Source of the DNA: Ilyonectria destructans
Lineage: Eukaryota > Ascomycota > Sordariomycetes > Hypocreales > Nectriaceae
Reading direction: 5' to 3'
Assembly: GCA_020740775.1 (NCBI GenBank)
Contig: JAHEWK010000001.1
Coordinates: 558,001-622,000 of the forward strand
DNA length: 64,000 nucleotides
In this document: positions 34,569 through 46,303 of the stretch, in pieces
Layout: each line of letters starts with the position of its first letter
Numbering within the stretch: position 1 is the first letter of the stretch
The notes under the pieces: model-generated
Seen by the model: the letters and a program-made list of their open reading frames with translations, nothing else
What the model was told of the DNA's origin: nothing
Databases searched by the model: none
Translations under genes and position numbers: made by a program

Positions 34569-35458
34569 TGTAAAATTTTCATGACAAGCAATTTAGCTTC
34601 CCCAACGCAAACTGTGAGGTCTGGAAGGTCGATGAGATAATCGAATTGTGCCTGTAGGGCTGCTTCTTAACCAGAGAGTGGAATGATCCTGACAGATATC
34701 AGAGGGCTGATATGGTGTGCTTAAATGATGCTCTTGAGTTAACAAGGTCACACTCAAGCGACACAAGACACTCAATTGAGCCAAGGGCCAACTTGACGAG
34801 TCCTGACTCATCGACAGGCGGTTGCGCATGTGGTCGACCACGCATTGATGCCGTCGATGCGTCTATGTGGAGACTTGAAGCGTTGGAACCATCCCGCTAC
34901 CGAGGAACCAAAGACGCAGACTACACAGGCGGGCCAATGAGGAGGCAAAATGTGACCCCATGATCCATGATCCCCGTGGTCCCCGCCGCCGGGGATGTCG
35001 GAGCCGAGGCGGTGCCTTGATGCCGCGAGACCGATCCAGGGGCCCAAGCTCTTCCCAGACGACGCCTTTCCGCGTCTGGATGCCGTTGGACAGTTGGAGA
35101 GTGGTGTGGTTGTCTGCTTCTGCACCCCAGGCTCGCCATGGCCCAGTCTGTAACCTCCTCCGGCTCTTTTGCGCGCGGATTGGCGTGGCCAGAATGCGGG
35201 GAAGCCGGAGCAGACTCAAGACGGGAGAGTGGGCCATACGTGATGGAGTTTATGGAGGTTCGTTGTCATGGGACGAAAACAGGCCATCGAGCATTGCGAC
35301 GGGCCCTGTCGATCTGGTATATAAGGCCTTGGATCCCTCGATTGACAATACAGCTTCGACCCAGCCATCCATTGTCCTGCTCTCTTGCGCAGTGTTGAAT
35401 CATCAAATCATTGCCGTACTCGCTTAGCCGCCGACTTCGGATACGAGCCTCAATTGCC
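34569..35458. other. Intergenic, promoter of sugar transporter
   Basis: A 890-bp stretch with no gene recognised. The TATA box listed below lies in its last part, and one TGACTCA heptamer is at 34803-34809. Confidence 0.5.
35318..35325 (+). promoter_or_regulatory. TATA box of the sugar transporter gene
   Basis: TATATAAG lies about 134 bp upstream of the ATG at 35459. Confidence 0.55.
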
Positions 35459-37200
35459 ATGGCGAACAGCTCTGAAAAGCAGCGCCCTGCGGTTGGCAAT
35501 GCGGGCGTCCACGACACGGGCGCCGCAGTGCAGCTGGCCCACGATGTGCAGAACCACTCTGTGTCGCCGTGGACGCGCGGCATGTTTCGCCTGTACCTCG
35601 TGCTGGCCTGCGCCTACTTGTGTGGATGTTTGGTATGTCAATCCGTCAATTGTGGTGTAATTGAAATCAGCTTTACTGACCCGTGGCTTGTGTGTAGAAC
35701 GGCTACGATGGATCCCTCATGGGCGGTCTCAATGGCATGCTGTCGTACCGGCACTACTTCAACATGTGCGTGGCAATTTTGATATTACAATGACAAGAGC
35801 GAAACTGACAATTCAATTACAGGAGCGTCGAAGGTTCGAGCACCGGAATCGTCTTCGCCCTATACAACATCGGCTCCGTCGCCGCCGTCTTCTTCACCGG
35901 CCCCGTCAACGACTCCTTCGGCCGCCGCTGGGGCATGTTCGCCGGAGCCTTCATCGTCATTGTCGGCACCTGTGTGCAGGCCACGTCGTCCGGTCGCGGC
36001 CAGTTCCTCGCGGGTCGCTTCATCCTGGGTTTCGGCGTCAGCTTCTGCTGCGTGTCGGCGCCCTGCTACGTGAGCGAGATGGCGCACCCCTCGTGGCGCG
36101 GCACGCTCACCGGCCTGTACAACTGCACTTGGTATATCGGAAGCATCATCGCGAGTTGGGTCATCTACGGGTGCAGCTACATGACCACTGCCGACGGCGA
36201 TCCCGATCAGAAGGCCTGGCGGATTCCCATCTGGTGCCAGATGATCACTTCGGGCTTCGTCGTGCTGGGTGTCTTCTTCCTTCCTGAGTCGCCGCGTTGG
36301 CTCATGGCCCAGGATCGCTATCAAGATGCCGCCAATGTGCTTGCCACCTACCACGGCGACGGAGACGTGAACCACCCGATAGTGCAGCTGCAGCTCCACG
36401 AGATGAGCACGCAGATCTCGACCGAGGCCTCGGACAAGAAGTGGTGGGACTACCATGAGCTTTGGAACACCCACAGCGCTCGCCGCCGTCTCATTTGCGT
36501 CATCGGCATGGCTTGCTTCGGCCAGATCAGTGGCAACAGTCTCAGCTCGTACTATCTCGCAGCCATGTTGAAGAACGCTGGCATCATCAGCGAGAGGAAG
36601 GTGCTTGCGCTCAACGGTATCAACCCGGTGCTGTGCTTCTTCGGAGCCATTCTCGGAGCCCGCTTGACCGATGTTATTGGCCGACGCCCTCTTCTGCTGT
36701 ACTCAATTGTCGCGTGTTCTTGCTGCTTTGCCGTCATTACCGGAACCAGCAAGCTGTCCATCGACCAGCCCAGCAACACGGCGGCTGCAAACACCACTGT
36801 GGCCTTCATCTTCCTGTTCGGCATCATCTTCTCCTTCGGATGGACGCCTCTCCAGTCCATGTACATTGCCGAAACCCTCACCACCAGCACCCGCGCCAAA
36901 GGAACCGCCATCGGCAACTTCGCCAGCGCCGTGGCGTCGACCGTCATCCAGTACAGCAGCGGCCCTGCCTTTGAGGATATTGGCTACTACTTCTACCTGG
37001 TGTTTGTGTTCTGGGATCTCTTTGAGTGTGTCTTTATGTACTTTTTCTTCCCCGAGACCAAGGACCGCACCTTGGAGGAGCTGTCGGAGGTGTTTGAGGC
37101 ACGCAACCCGGTCAAGAAGAGTCTGGAGAAGAGGAGTGCGCAGACGGTTATGAACACGCTTAATGTGACGGGTGACGAGAAGTTGGAAGGTCTGGCTTAG
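35459..37200 (+). CDS. MFS sugar transporter (lactose permease / hexose transporter type)
   Basis: Exons 35459-35632, 35698-35765 and 35823-37200 encode 539 residues. Family signatures are in order: [11 protein letters not shown] after helix 1, GRRWGMF in the helix 2-3 loop, [12 protein letters not shown] after helix 6, and [18 protein letters not shown] at the C-terminal end of helix 12. Twelve membrane helices are expected, with a plasma-membrane location and proton symport of mono- or disaccharides. Position and strand are independent of the neighbours; the next gene downstream is a Zn2Cys6 regulator on the same strand. Confidence 0.93.
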
Positions 37201-37845
37201 GGGGGTGATTACCTGGGCGCCATGTCGTTGTGGCTGAGCTTACAGTGAGGGATTGAATGACAGAGGTAGCATTACAATTGAGACAAGCTTCTGCCAATAT
37301 GAACCTCTCGATCGATGGCTTTAGCTAAGAATTTTATAATCTTGGACAAGCTTCCGCCAATATGAACATGTCGATCAATGGCCTCGGCTATGCATTCCAT
37401 GATCTTCAACAAGCATCAAGTGTAACACCCCTGTTCAGCTCGAGACATTCAAAAAACTGGGCCAGCACCCGAACCACAGCATTGGGAGAGTCGTAGAGCA
37501 TTAGTCCGGCCTCGACAGATGCCGACTATGCGTAACAAGGTGTCGAGTGGCATCCATCCCCAGAAGCAACTATCACCAAACTACACCATGGATCAACAAA
37601 ACTAGAGCATCACGAGCCAGCCTCGCACGAGCAGCAACCAACAGGCTATTTCCGCACCAATAGTCATCGTCCCTGACCCCTTGTTCTCCCCGCATGCCCC
37701 TCCCCCGCCCCCCCGGACGGCTAATTTACCCACTCTCCTCATAAAGCTGGCGATCCTTCGTTCCCTCGGTCCGTCTCGGTCCGCCGTTCTCGCAGCTCCT
37801 TCACGTTCATGGTGATGCGCAATTGACCAACAATCGCTGCAGGCC
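37201..37845. other. Intergenic with short tandem repeat
   Basis: This is the 3' flank of the transporter and the promoter of the regulator. It contains the 63-bp tandem repeat listed next and a C-rich run near 37697-37712. No gene is seen. Confidence 0.55.
37282..37417 (+). repeat. 63-bp tandem repeat, two copies plus a partial third
   Basis: Units start GACAAGCTTC at 37282 and 37345, and a third begins near 37408 (AACAAGCATC). The two full units share GCCAATATGAAC and CTCGAT/GTCGAT blocks. Some differences between them are transitions (CTG/CCG, CGATGG/CAATGG). Confidence 0.75.
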
Positions 37846-40181
37846 ATGGGCGACAGCTTCCACCAGCCCGCAGGCGAGCCGTCGAGGAAACGGCTCCGCA
37901 CATCGCATGCAGTCAGTCAATTAGCTTCATCCCCTGCCATCTTCTCTCTAACTCTCCGCAGTGCGATACCTGTCGCGGGCGCAAGATACGGTCAGTCGGC
38001 TGCTCCTCGGTGCTTCCGCGTGCTTCCTGTTTCCTCGTTCCTCGCTGACTTGAGTCGTGAGATGTGATGGAGGAACTCCGTGTACCACCTGCTCCACGGC
38101 CGACCAGGATTGTACATATGGTGCCGAGTCCAACTCGTACGTTTCCACCAAATTGCCGGGAATAATAAAGAGCACCTGTTCTAATTGCATCGCAGGAGAG
38201 GCAAAAATGACCTCATCCTCGAGGGAATCCTGCGCGTCGAAAAGTTCCTCCACGAAATAAATGCCAATCTCGTGAGTGCCAATGTCACGATTCATTTTTG
38301 ACGCCATATTCACCGTCCGCGCAGTCCACTGGTTCGCAGCCCGATCGTCGCGTCTCCTACGTCTCCCCAAATGCGCAATTTGGAAGCTCCTTTTCGGGAT
38401 CGCCTCACAATGAAGGACATGTGCGCCGTCCCAGCGTCCCCATTCAAGAAGCCCTCAGCGAGTCGCATCCCAGCAATGGATATAGCTTCGACAATGCAGT
38501 GCTTGACTCGATGCACACTTCGACCACGGAATCAATCCTCCAATGGCCTCACTTCGACATCTTCCCGTCGCTTCGCACCGAACACACTTCAATATTCCAC
38601 CTGGAACAATCACGAACAATCCTTCCGATAAGGCCAAACGCAATGTATCCATACGTTGACATTGACGACATCGATTCCATCCTCGACTCATTCGAGCACA
38701 ATCTCAACTTTTGGTACCCAACCATGTCCCAGGAGCAGCTTCAGAAGATTCGAGTGACGCTGCAGGCTGGAGTCCCGTCCGAGGACAACGTCGAGGCGTG
38801 TCTCACTCTCCTGACCATGGCGCTTGGTTGTGCAAGCCAGACCCTTGCAGGCCTCGCGTCTGGGGAGGTTCTCTCCGAAGACGAGTCGCGAAGACGATTG
38901 ATGAAGCGGAAGATGGGCGACATTTACTTTGAATCCGCCTTGAAGAAGCTCTACGTAGCACACTTGCATACCAACTCAGAAGCTGCGCAATGTCTATTCT
39001 TTGCTGCGTAAGTACTGCTCTAGCGACTGGAACATGTCCTTCTTTGCATAGAGAGCTGCCAGAGGCTAACTAAGTAGCATGTACTTTGCTTTTCTCGTCC
39101 GGCCGCTCCAAGCCTGGGAGTTCCTTAGCGCAACGGCTGCCAAATGCCTGCTACTTCTTTCTTATCCCCCCAATGGAGGTACACCCGAAGACCAGGAACG
39201 TGTGAGAAGGATATTTTGGTCATGTTATATTCTCGAAAGGTATTTGTTTGCCAGTTGGTGGAGTCGGCTGCCCAAACCAGACTAATTCGGACCACAGCGA
39301 TTACGTAGCAGAGCTGTCTGCATGCCCTCCGTCAGGCATCGCACGCATCGAGTCTTCCATTCCACTGCCTGGAGCGTATCACACACATTCCACAAATGAC
39401 CAAGAGGAGCAATCGGCTCTTTATTTCCTCGCCTGTATTAGCATGCGTCGCCTTTTGAATCGAGTCCATCAACTACTCTATGCTAGGGGCACCGGAGCCG
39501 CCCTCGACACGGCACGATTCCCTCCTATTGTCGCCGAGCTGAATCACCAGCTTGATGAATGGCGTGATGTTTTGCCTGTCGCCTTTGAGTTTAGTATCGA
39601 CACACGACCGACTCGGACAGATGCAGGTGGCTTTTTGAGGCAGCGGTACTTGACCTGTCAGGGCGTCATCTACCGACCATATCTGATGTGGATTCTGAGT
39701 GGAAGTCAGATAGGCTCCCATGGCATCAGTGCAATTTCACCTAGTCAAGATGCGTTATCCAAGTGTAGGGCTTGCATTGACGCCTGTATGCTGCATGTCC
39801 TCAATCTACGGGGGTTTGCACACACGATTCTAGTCGATACGTGGATTTGCTCTCTTTCGTATGTCTCCTCTTGAACTGATCTTGACATTACATCAAGCTA
39901 TGACCAAAACTATTGCCAGAATTTTGCTAATTCATTTTTCCAGAATGTCCGGAGCTATGCTCATTCTACTTGCAGCCTGTCAGGTACCAATATTGAAGAA
40001 CCTCATCGATCCAAAGGTCCTCAAGATGGGTGACCATCTCAAAGGCCTCTTCCAAGAATGGCGGCAGCTTGATGTAGGCTCAGATTCGCCGAGCGTGGAT
40101 CAAAGCCTCTGGATTATCCATGAAGCCGACAGGTTTATCAAAGAGGGCTACAAGCCAGGTGCATCCAGTGTAATGTCTTAA
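37846..40181 (+). CDS. Zn(II)2Cys6 transcription factor (Fungal_trans type)
   Basis: Eight exons (37846-37911, 37962-37990, 38062-38136, 38196-38271, 38325-39007, 39078-39239, 39298-39858, 39944-40181) encode 629 residues. The zinc cluster is assembled across three exons: CDTCRGRKIR, then CDGGTPCTTCSTADQDC, with the CxxCx6CxnCxxCx6C spacing. A linker RGKNDLILEGILRVEKFL follows. The middle domain has the PF04082 features RRIFWSCYILER-SDYVAELSACPPSGI, where splicing of the 39240-39297 intron restores the motif. Nuclear, CGG-binding regulator; targets unknown. Its neighbours are a sugar transporter upstream and the glycyl-tRNA synthetase downstream. Confidence 0.9.
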
Positions 40182-40621
40182 TATGAAGAATATGTTCTAT
40201 AACTATCTAGATGACGACTCTCATGACACCTTCAGAGTCAGTCCAAGGATTCGAGGCTAAATAACTCGATATCGTCGTAGCAGATCATAGTTGCTCTTCT
40301 GAAGTAAGGGGCGGAAATCGCGTGACCGGATGTTAGTAGTCAACAATGCGTGGAGAATGGACATAAAGACACACCCAGTTCGCCCAGTTCGCCGAACATC
40401 CCAACAATCTGTACACCTGAGCCTCGTTTTTGTAGTTACTCACCGTCTGACTCAGGCCTGACTCAGACGCCGGTGTTCTGGCGGGGTTGCCGACCATCCC
40501 AGATCTGTGTGATTCGTGCTAGGTTGATCAAGGCTTAGTGATTCATCCCCCGCCACAAATATTGCGACGTTGGAATGTTGGAGTCCTGGAATAGTACACC
40601 TGACATCTCCTCATCCAAACC
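40182..40621. other. Promoter region of the glycyl-tRNA synthetase
   Basis: A 440-bp region with two TGACTCA sites (listed separately) and a short direct repeat (CCCAGTTCG twice at about 40375). No gene is seen. Confidence 0.55.
40448..40465 (+). promoter_or_regulatory. Paired TGACTCA (Gcn4/CPC1-type) sites
   Basis: Two exact TGACTCA heptamers at 40448-40454 and 40459-40465, 11 bp (one helical turn) apart and about 157-174 bp upstream of the ATG of an aminoacyl-tRNA synthetase. TGACTCA is the established binding site of the bZIP factors Gcn4/CPC1/CpcA that induce amino-acid and tRNA-charging genes on starvation. Function here is inferred from position. Confidence 0.65.
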
Positions 40622-42682
40622 ATGGCTGATATGACGGATATGACGGGCGAGGCGTTCAGTCGCCAGAGATTTGAGTCTCTGCTCAAACGACGGTTCTTCT
40701 TCGCTGAGGCCTTTGAGATCTATCGTACGTCGGCCAGCGCCACGGCTGACAACCGTGGCCTATACGACTATGGCCCGCCCGGCTGCGCGCTCCAGGCCAA
40801 CATCGTCAACGAGTGGCGGAACCACTTCGTCATCGAGGAGAACATGATGGAAGTGGATTGCACAGTCCTGACACCCGAGGTGGTTTTAAAAACGAGCGGA
40901 CACGTTGAGAAATTTGCCGACTGGATGAGCAAAGACCCGGTCAAGGGCCAATATCTCCGTACCGACCACCTGATTGAATCTGTGCTTCAGGCGAGGCTGG
41001 CGAAATACCGAAGTACAGCAGAAGTCGACGGTCAACACAAGTCCAGAAAACTGGATGATGCCACGGCTACGGAGTATGAAGAAATCCTCGCCAAGGTACC
41101 CCCCTCCAAACGAATACTCTACAACACACCTGCTAACATCTATACCTGCAGATCGACAACTACGACGGTCCTGAACTCGGCCAGCTCATCAAGCAACACG
41201 ATATCCGCAATCCCGACGGCAATGGCGAGGTGCTCCCACCTATTCCCTTCAATCTCATGTTCAAATCCACCATCGGTCCCAGCGCTGCAGCCCCGGTCTA
41301 CCTCAGGCCCGAGACGGCACAAGGCCAGTTCCTCAACTTCCGGAGACTCCTAGAGTTTGGCCAGGGCTCCATGCCGTTTGCGTCTGCGAGCATCGGAAAA
41401 TCATACCGCAACGAAATATCGCCCCGTTCTGGCCTACTACGAGTTAGGGAATTCCTCATGGCCGAGATTGAACACTACGTAGACCCCGAGACCAGCAAGT
41501 CTCACGAGCGATTTGCCGAGGTTGCACAGATAAACCTACCACTGCTGGACAAGGGCACCCAAGAGTCTGGCAAAACTACAATCGCAATCATGTCAATTAG
41601 TGAAGCTGTCCAAATCGGCCTGGTGGAGAACGAAACTCTTGGCTATTTCCTTGCGCGAGTATATCTTTTCCTCCTGAGTATTGGAGTAGATCAAAACAAG
41701 TTCCGGTTTCGACAGCATCTTGATAAGGAAATGGCCCATTACGCTGTTGACTGTTGGGATGCGGAGCTTCTAACAAGCTACGGCTGGATTGAATGCGTTG
41801 GTTGTGCAGATCGAAGCGCATACGATCTCTCGGTTCATTCGGAGCAGACAGGTACAAAACTTGTTGTGAAAGAGTCTCGATCAGAGCCCATTGAGGTGGA
41901 AGAATGGCAGGCGACTCTGGATAAGAAGCTCCTTGGCCCACGATTCAAGAAGGACGCCAAAAAGGTCGATGCCGCCATGGCTTCGTTGGAGCAGCAAACG
42001 CTGGAGAATCTAGCTGCGGAACTAACTGAGAAAGCCGTCATCACGGTGCCAACCGAGGAGTTGGCTGATGGCAAAACTTCCGTGCAGCTTTCTGATGACA
42101 TTTGTGCCATCAAGAAGGTGACTCGAATTGAGAGAATACGTGAGTACACGCCAAATGTCATCGAGCCCTCGTTTGGCATTGGACGTATACTCTACAGCCT
42201 ATTGGAGCATGTGTACTGGCATCGGACAAACGATGTTGCGAGAGGAGTAAGAGCCCACTGCATACCTTGACAGGAATATTTACTAATTGCCCTAGGTTCT
42301 TTCCATTCCCATTTCCGTAGCACCCACCAAGGTGCTCATCGTCCCTCTCTCGAACAACCCATCACTCCAGCCTGCGGTGAAAAAGCTTGCAGCCCGACTT
42401 CGGCAGCTAAGGATCTCCAACAACGTGGATGCATCATCGACAACTATTGGCAAGCGATACGCTAGAAACGACGAACTTGGAACTCCGTTGGGCATTACGA
42501 TTGACTTTGCTACTGTGGATGATGGGTCGATTACACTACGGGAACGAGACTCGACTAGTCAAGTGCGAGCTTCGGAGGACGACATCGTTCAAGCTGTTCG
42601 CAATTTGGTCGATGGTAGCGAGTCATGGGAGCAGGTCTCCCAGAGACTACCGGCTTTTACCAGTCAAAGCCAGGATCACTGA
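40622..42682 (+). CDS. Glycyl-tRNA synthetase (divergent copy)
   Basis: Exons 40622-41095, 41152-42246 and 42296-42682 encode 651 residues, near the usual length of fungal cytosolic GlyRS. All class II features are present: GLYDYGPPGCAL, KTSGHVEKFADWM, motif 2 (SYRNEISPRSGLLRVREF), motif 3 (NVIEPSFGIGRILYSLLEHVY) and the anticodon-binding domain (VAPTKVLIVPLS, SSTTIGKRYARNDELGTPLG). From memory of the family, the strongly conserved PGYLRPETAQG reads PVYLRPETAQG here, and the usual Lys-rich insert is short. The enzyme attaches glycine to tRNA-Gly in the cytosol and possibly mitochondria; no clear presequence is seen. It may be the housekeeping gene or a second, specialised copy. Two Gcn4-type sites precede it. 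Confidence 0.92.
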
Positions 42683-42969
42683 ATTTTTGGAACTTCATAT
42701 GATGTTGGTAATGTTTTTAATGGTTTTTGGAATTTACACGATTAAGCGAAACAGAAAAGAGTCTAAAAACGGAACAAGGAAACGTAACAGTGCGCCGTTT
42801 GGAATCCAAGCCACCTCATTTGAATAGGGATGCCTTCCGCCAAGAGTGCCACGTAGTCAATTCGCCGAGAGCACCGTTAAACCAAGAAAAAACATAAACG
42901 TAGGGAAGCTGCAGGGGCAGCGAAAGGGTCTGGATAATATACCGGAAGCCGTCCATGGAGATTGATAAA

Positions 42970-44014
42970 CTATCCGCCGAGTATTTCGCCGACTGCCTGA
43001 AGTATATCAAAAATCTTGTAGCGAAGGCGATGTTCTGCCTCGATTGCAATCCAGCATGTGAAAACAATCGTTTCCTCGGTGATCTCGCCAAAGTGAGACC
43101 CATCAAAGTTGATGTACTTGGTGTGTTTCTTGGGCTTGGGCTTCTTGGAAGTGTCAAGTGCATCCTGCTCTGCAATCTGCTGGGCATGATTGATACAAGT
43201 GAGAGTGCTCGGGAAAGCTGAGGGGAAAATACTGAGGGTGCCAAGATAGGACTTTTTCTTGTTGGCAGGGTCTTCAGTTTTTTGGGCCTTTTTGAATGAA
43301 GCCCAACGATCTTTCTCGAATGTCGCAATGACAACGTTGTCGGAATTGACGAGCTGCAGCCTTAAGTCAGTGTATGTTGCAGTGATAAGAGGATACGGAA
43401 ATTACTTTGAGATCGTGGGATACTCCCTTCCACCGCTTCGACCATTTGGGAAGAAACCTCCTCGTCCCGCTCCACGTATACGTCTCTCCCCCTATTGTGA
43501 ACTGAAGGCTTCTTGTCAGGAAATCCGCCTTTCGCATCCGTAACGGCATGACAAGGCCTTTCACTTCCTGTGTATCCTCCAGTGGCTTCTTTGGTGGCGT
43601 CGGTGCCATGCAGAACCATTTGCGGAATTTCTGCTTCGTCTGATACCACTTCCGCTCCCGAATTCTTCTCTTGTTCTGCAGCACTTCCTCAACGCCATCA
43701 CCAAGCTCTATTCTAAACGAGTCCCAAAACCCGGTGCGACGCGCACGGCCAATGGCTTTTGTCGTCGGGGTGTACTTGGGATTATCACCGCGGTAGAAGA
43801 TAGGCTTCCACTTGTCGGCATGTTTGTTTGGGACAGGATTCTTGACGAAATACTGGCCGTGATCAGAATCCGACTGGGCAAAGAGATGCTTGCGGCCTAA
43901 GATGGCGCGGCGATAGATGCGGAGCGTCTTGGTCGGAGCTGGAAGTGAAGGGAAGAGGGAGAGTTGGGCTTTTTCATCTGAGATGAGCATATGCTCGACG
44001 CTGGAGTTGTTCAT
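42970..44014 (-). CDS. Hypothetical protein, possibly tubby-like fold
   Basis: Exons 44014-43406 and 43353-42970 (52-bp GTAATT..CTGCAG intron) encode 330 residues. The middle includes GGETYTWSGTRRFLPKWSKRW and, across the splice, SHDLKLVNSDNVVIATFEKDRW. This run of short beta-strands with a conserved Trp pattern resembles fungal tubby C-terminal-like proteins, but the similarity is by eye only. A lysine-rich stretch (KKPKPKKHTKY) precedes the last strands. No signal peptide is seen. Convergent with the GlyRS gene, 287 bp away. Confidence 0.6.
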
Positions 44015-45184
44015 TGTGATGCTCTAGAAATGAGAGATAATGTCTTGTTCATGGCCACAAAAGACTACCTTTGATGCGCTGCATTTGATCATTATATGCC
44101 TTCCACGGAAAACGATACGAGATACGAATTATCGCCCTGTGAACTAGAGCAAAAGCCGCTAATCTAGATTGAGATTCATACTGCGAGCGCGTAACGTCGC
44201 GCCCGCTCTAAAGCAGCACGTGGGCTAGAGACGGAAATACAGCCATTCAGAGTCCTTAAATATCCCTGCATGGGCGTAATAAAATGAGCCTACCCCTAGA
44301 GAGATACCGATGCCAGCCACACCGAGTCTGCGGCTGAGACGCGAAGGCATTCCTGCCCTCTTTCTGCTCGGGCTGAGGCAATCAAGATAGTCTGCCCAAT
44401 GCTCAGAAATGGATATGACGCGAGAGGACTGCGTCATCGGGCACTTAGGACAGGCTACTGAATGCATGAGACCCTGGAAGACCTAGATGGAAGGCTAAGA
44501 GAATGCGTACAACCCTTGCTAGTCATCCATGACTCTGTTGCATCGCGAACCAGAATGGGATGATAGCCCGAAACATATTGAAGATTCATGGTCATCAGCC
44601 ACGATGATGGCGGCACAATTACCCCCTCCCACCCGAAATTTACGAACAATCCCATGTCAGGTTCACATGATTTTAGGCGATTTTAGACGCATTCTATCTG
44701 GGTGCTTGTCACTGAACCGTGAAGGATCTCAAGCGGGATGGGAGACCTGTGATGATTCAATCTACCCTATACACCCCAACCTTGCCGCCCGTGGATGCCC
44801 CAAACGAGAGCCCGGTAAACTGATCCAAAAGAGGTGGGATATTTGACAAAAATGCCGATGGACCGGTAATTTCGTCCCTGAATTACCTTCAAGGCTCAGT
44901 CTATCGATTGGTAGGATCGTTTTGAATGATGTATAGCTGATAATATGGTTGTTACTTGAGAGTAGCTTGGTGGAATGAGGTTTACTAAAACTGATTCATC
45001 CCTTCGACATTTGTCTAAAACTAAGCATTCGCTCTTCAAAATGGATTCTTGACAGGGGTCATATATCCTTTGATTGTGTTATTTGATTGCTGGCTTGAAG
45101 ACTTTCACATGACGTGCGTGACCTGAGCTGTAGATTGATCGTAGACTGCATGCATTCTACGTGACGGTTGACGCCCTCCTAGAC
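44015..45184. other. 1.2 kb intergenic region
   Basis: This is the promoter side of the gene at 42970-44014 and the 3' flank of the WSC gene. A minus-strand open frame (44225-44467) has a short hydrophobic stretch but no family features, and I do not call it. Confidence 0.5.
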
Positions 45185-45811
45185 CTAGAGATCCACCACT
45201 GGTTGCAATTGATCTAATTTCTTGCTCGACTGCTTCGCTCGGTCCGATTCTGAATGGCCAATATAGTTGAAGAAGATTTGAACTTTTTTAGCGAGCTTGA
45301 TAGCTGCCGCTGAGAACGTATCGACGGCGTCGTTGATATATGTCGAGGCTGAAGCATAGGAGCTCGGAGGAGACGTGTCGGCGTCCTCGTCATACTCCAC
45401 ATTTACTTCCAGACCTGTATTCCAAACACTATAGGCCTTTGAACCACCACATGCGCGCAAGATATAACCGGGACAACTGAAATCGCAGTGGTCGTCATCA
45501 ATCAGTGCCAACCGAGACGGGTAAGTGTCGGCACAGAAACACTGCAGCTTGTGCAATATCATGACAGGTTTCTCCTGGCCATTGCAAAGATAACGGCACT
45601 GACCCGGAGAGGCAAAAGTCGATCCCATCGTCATCTCATTCGGCTCGATCTCCTTCGAATTTGCTGGAAGCGACCCGAAGCAGCCCTGTGGAGTGATTCG
45701 ACCTGGTATCGCTGCGGTTGCGGGTGATTGTAATGGTTCCTGACGGCCCCTGACGGCCACAAGGGTCGTCCAGAAGAGGAGAGTAGCGTAAAAGATGGTG
45801 AAGCCCGCCAT
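45185..45811 (-). CDS. Secreted WSC-domain protein
   Basis: A single exon encodes 208 residues. A signal peptide (about 1-22, hydrophobic IFYATLLFWTTLVAV) is followed by a WSC domain (about 40-130) with the cysteine pattern GCF..CRYLC..LQCFCAD..CDFSCPG..LRACGG, ending in the usual AYSVWNT. WSC domains bind carbohydrate and occur in cell-wall stress sensors and secreted wall proteins. No transmembrane helix follows, so this looks like a soluble secreted or wall protein rather than a sensor. Confidence 0.85.
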   Translation of the reverse strand: MAGFTIFYATLLFWTTLVAVRGRQEPLQSPATAAIPGRITPQGCFGSLPANSKEIEPNEMTMGSTFASPGQCRYLCNGQEKPVMILHKLQCFCADTYPSRLALIDDDHCDFSCPGYILRACGGSKAYSVWNTGLEVNVEYDEDADTSPPSSYASASTYINDAVDTFSAAAIKLAKKVQIFFNYIGHSESDRAKQSSKKLDQLQPVVDL

Positions 45812-46303
45812 TTTGATGTAAAAGATTGATGTGGGTAAAGAGGTGATTTCCGAATTGAAAGGGGTGTTGGGATATTTCTAATGTTTGTTGTGGCGCAGCA
45901 AGGCATTGCAGGCCCCTGCAATCTTAGCTGACACACTGCTGTCAGCTCATAACTGAGAATGCCATGCATGGATGTTGGCTGCCGGGTGATAATTAGAGCG
46001 TGAAGAAGGGTCTGAGATGTAAGGTTGAATGTACTGGCGAAGCGGTTAGAAGTTGGGATGCATATGGATGCTTTAGCGAGAGCATCTCATTAGCGATCCT
46101 ATCTATGAAAGCCGCAACAATGGCCTCCAGATTCCAGCTGAATTACAAAATGATGAGAGTGTTCGTGCACAAGTTGCATATGACGTCAAGACAAGTTCGT
46201 AATCGGACAATCTCATAAAAATACCATCTTAGAATTGAATCGACAGTCATCTCAAGCTATCGACAGAATGAGCTCTCGCTCAAGCCGCGTCAACACAAAT
46301 TGG
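45812..46303. other. Intergenic, no gene seen
   Basis: A 492-bp region between the WSC promoter and the 3' end of the FAD monooxygenase gene. A TTTCCGAATTG lies just before the WSC ATG and only partly resembles the cluster motif. Confidence 0.5.

Noticed and set aside
44225..44467. 80-codon minus-strand frame with a hydrophobic stretch
   Set aside because: A single short frame without start context, splice partners or family similarity.
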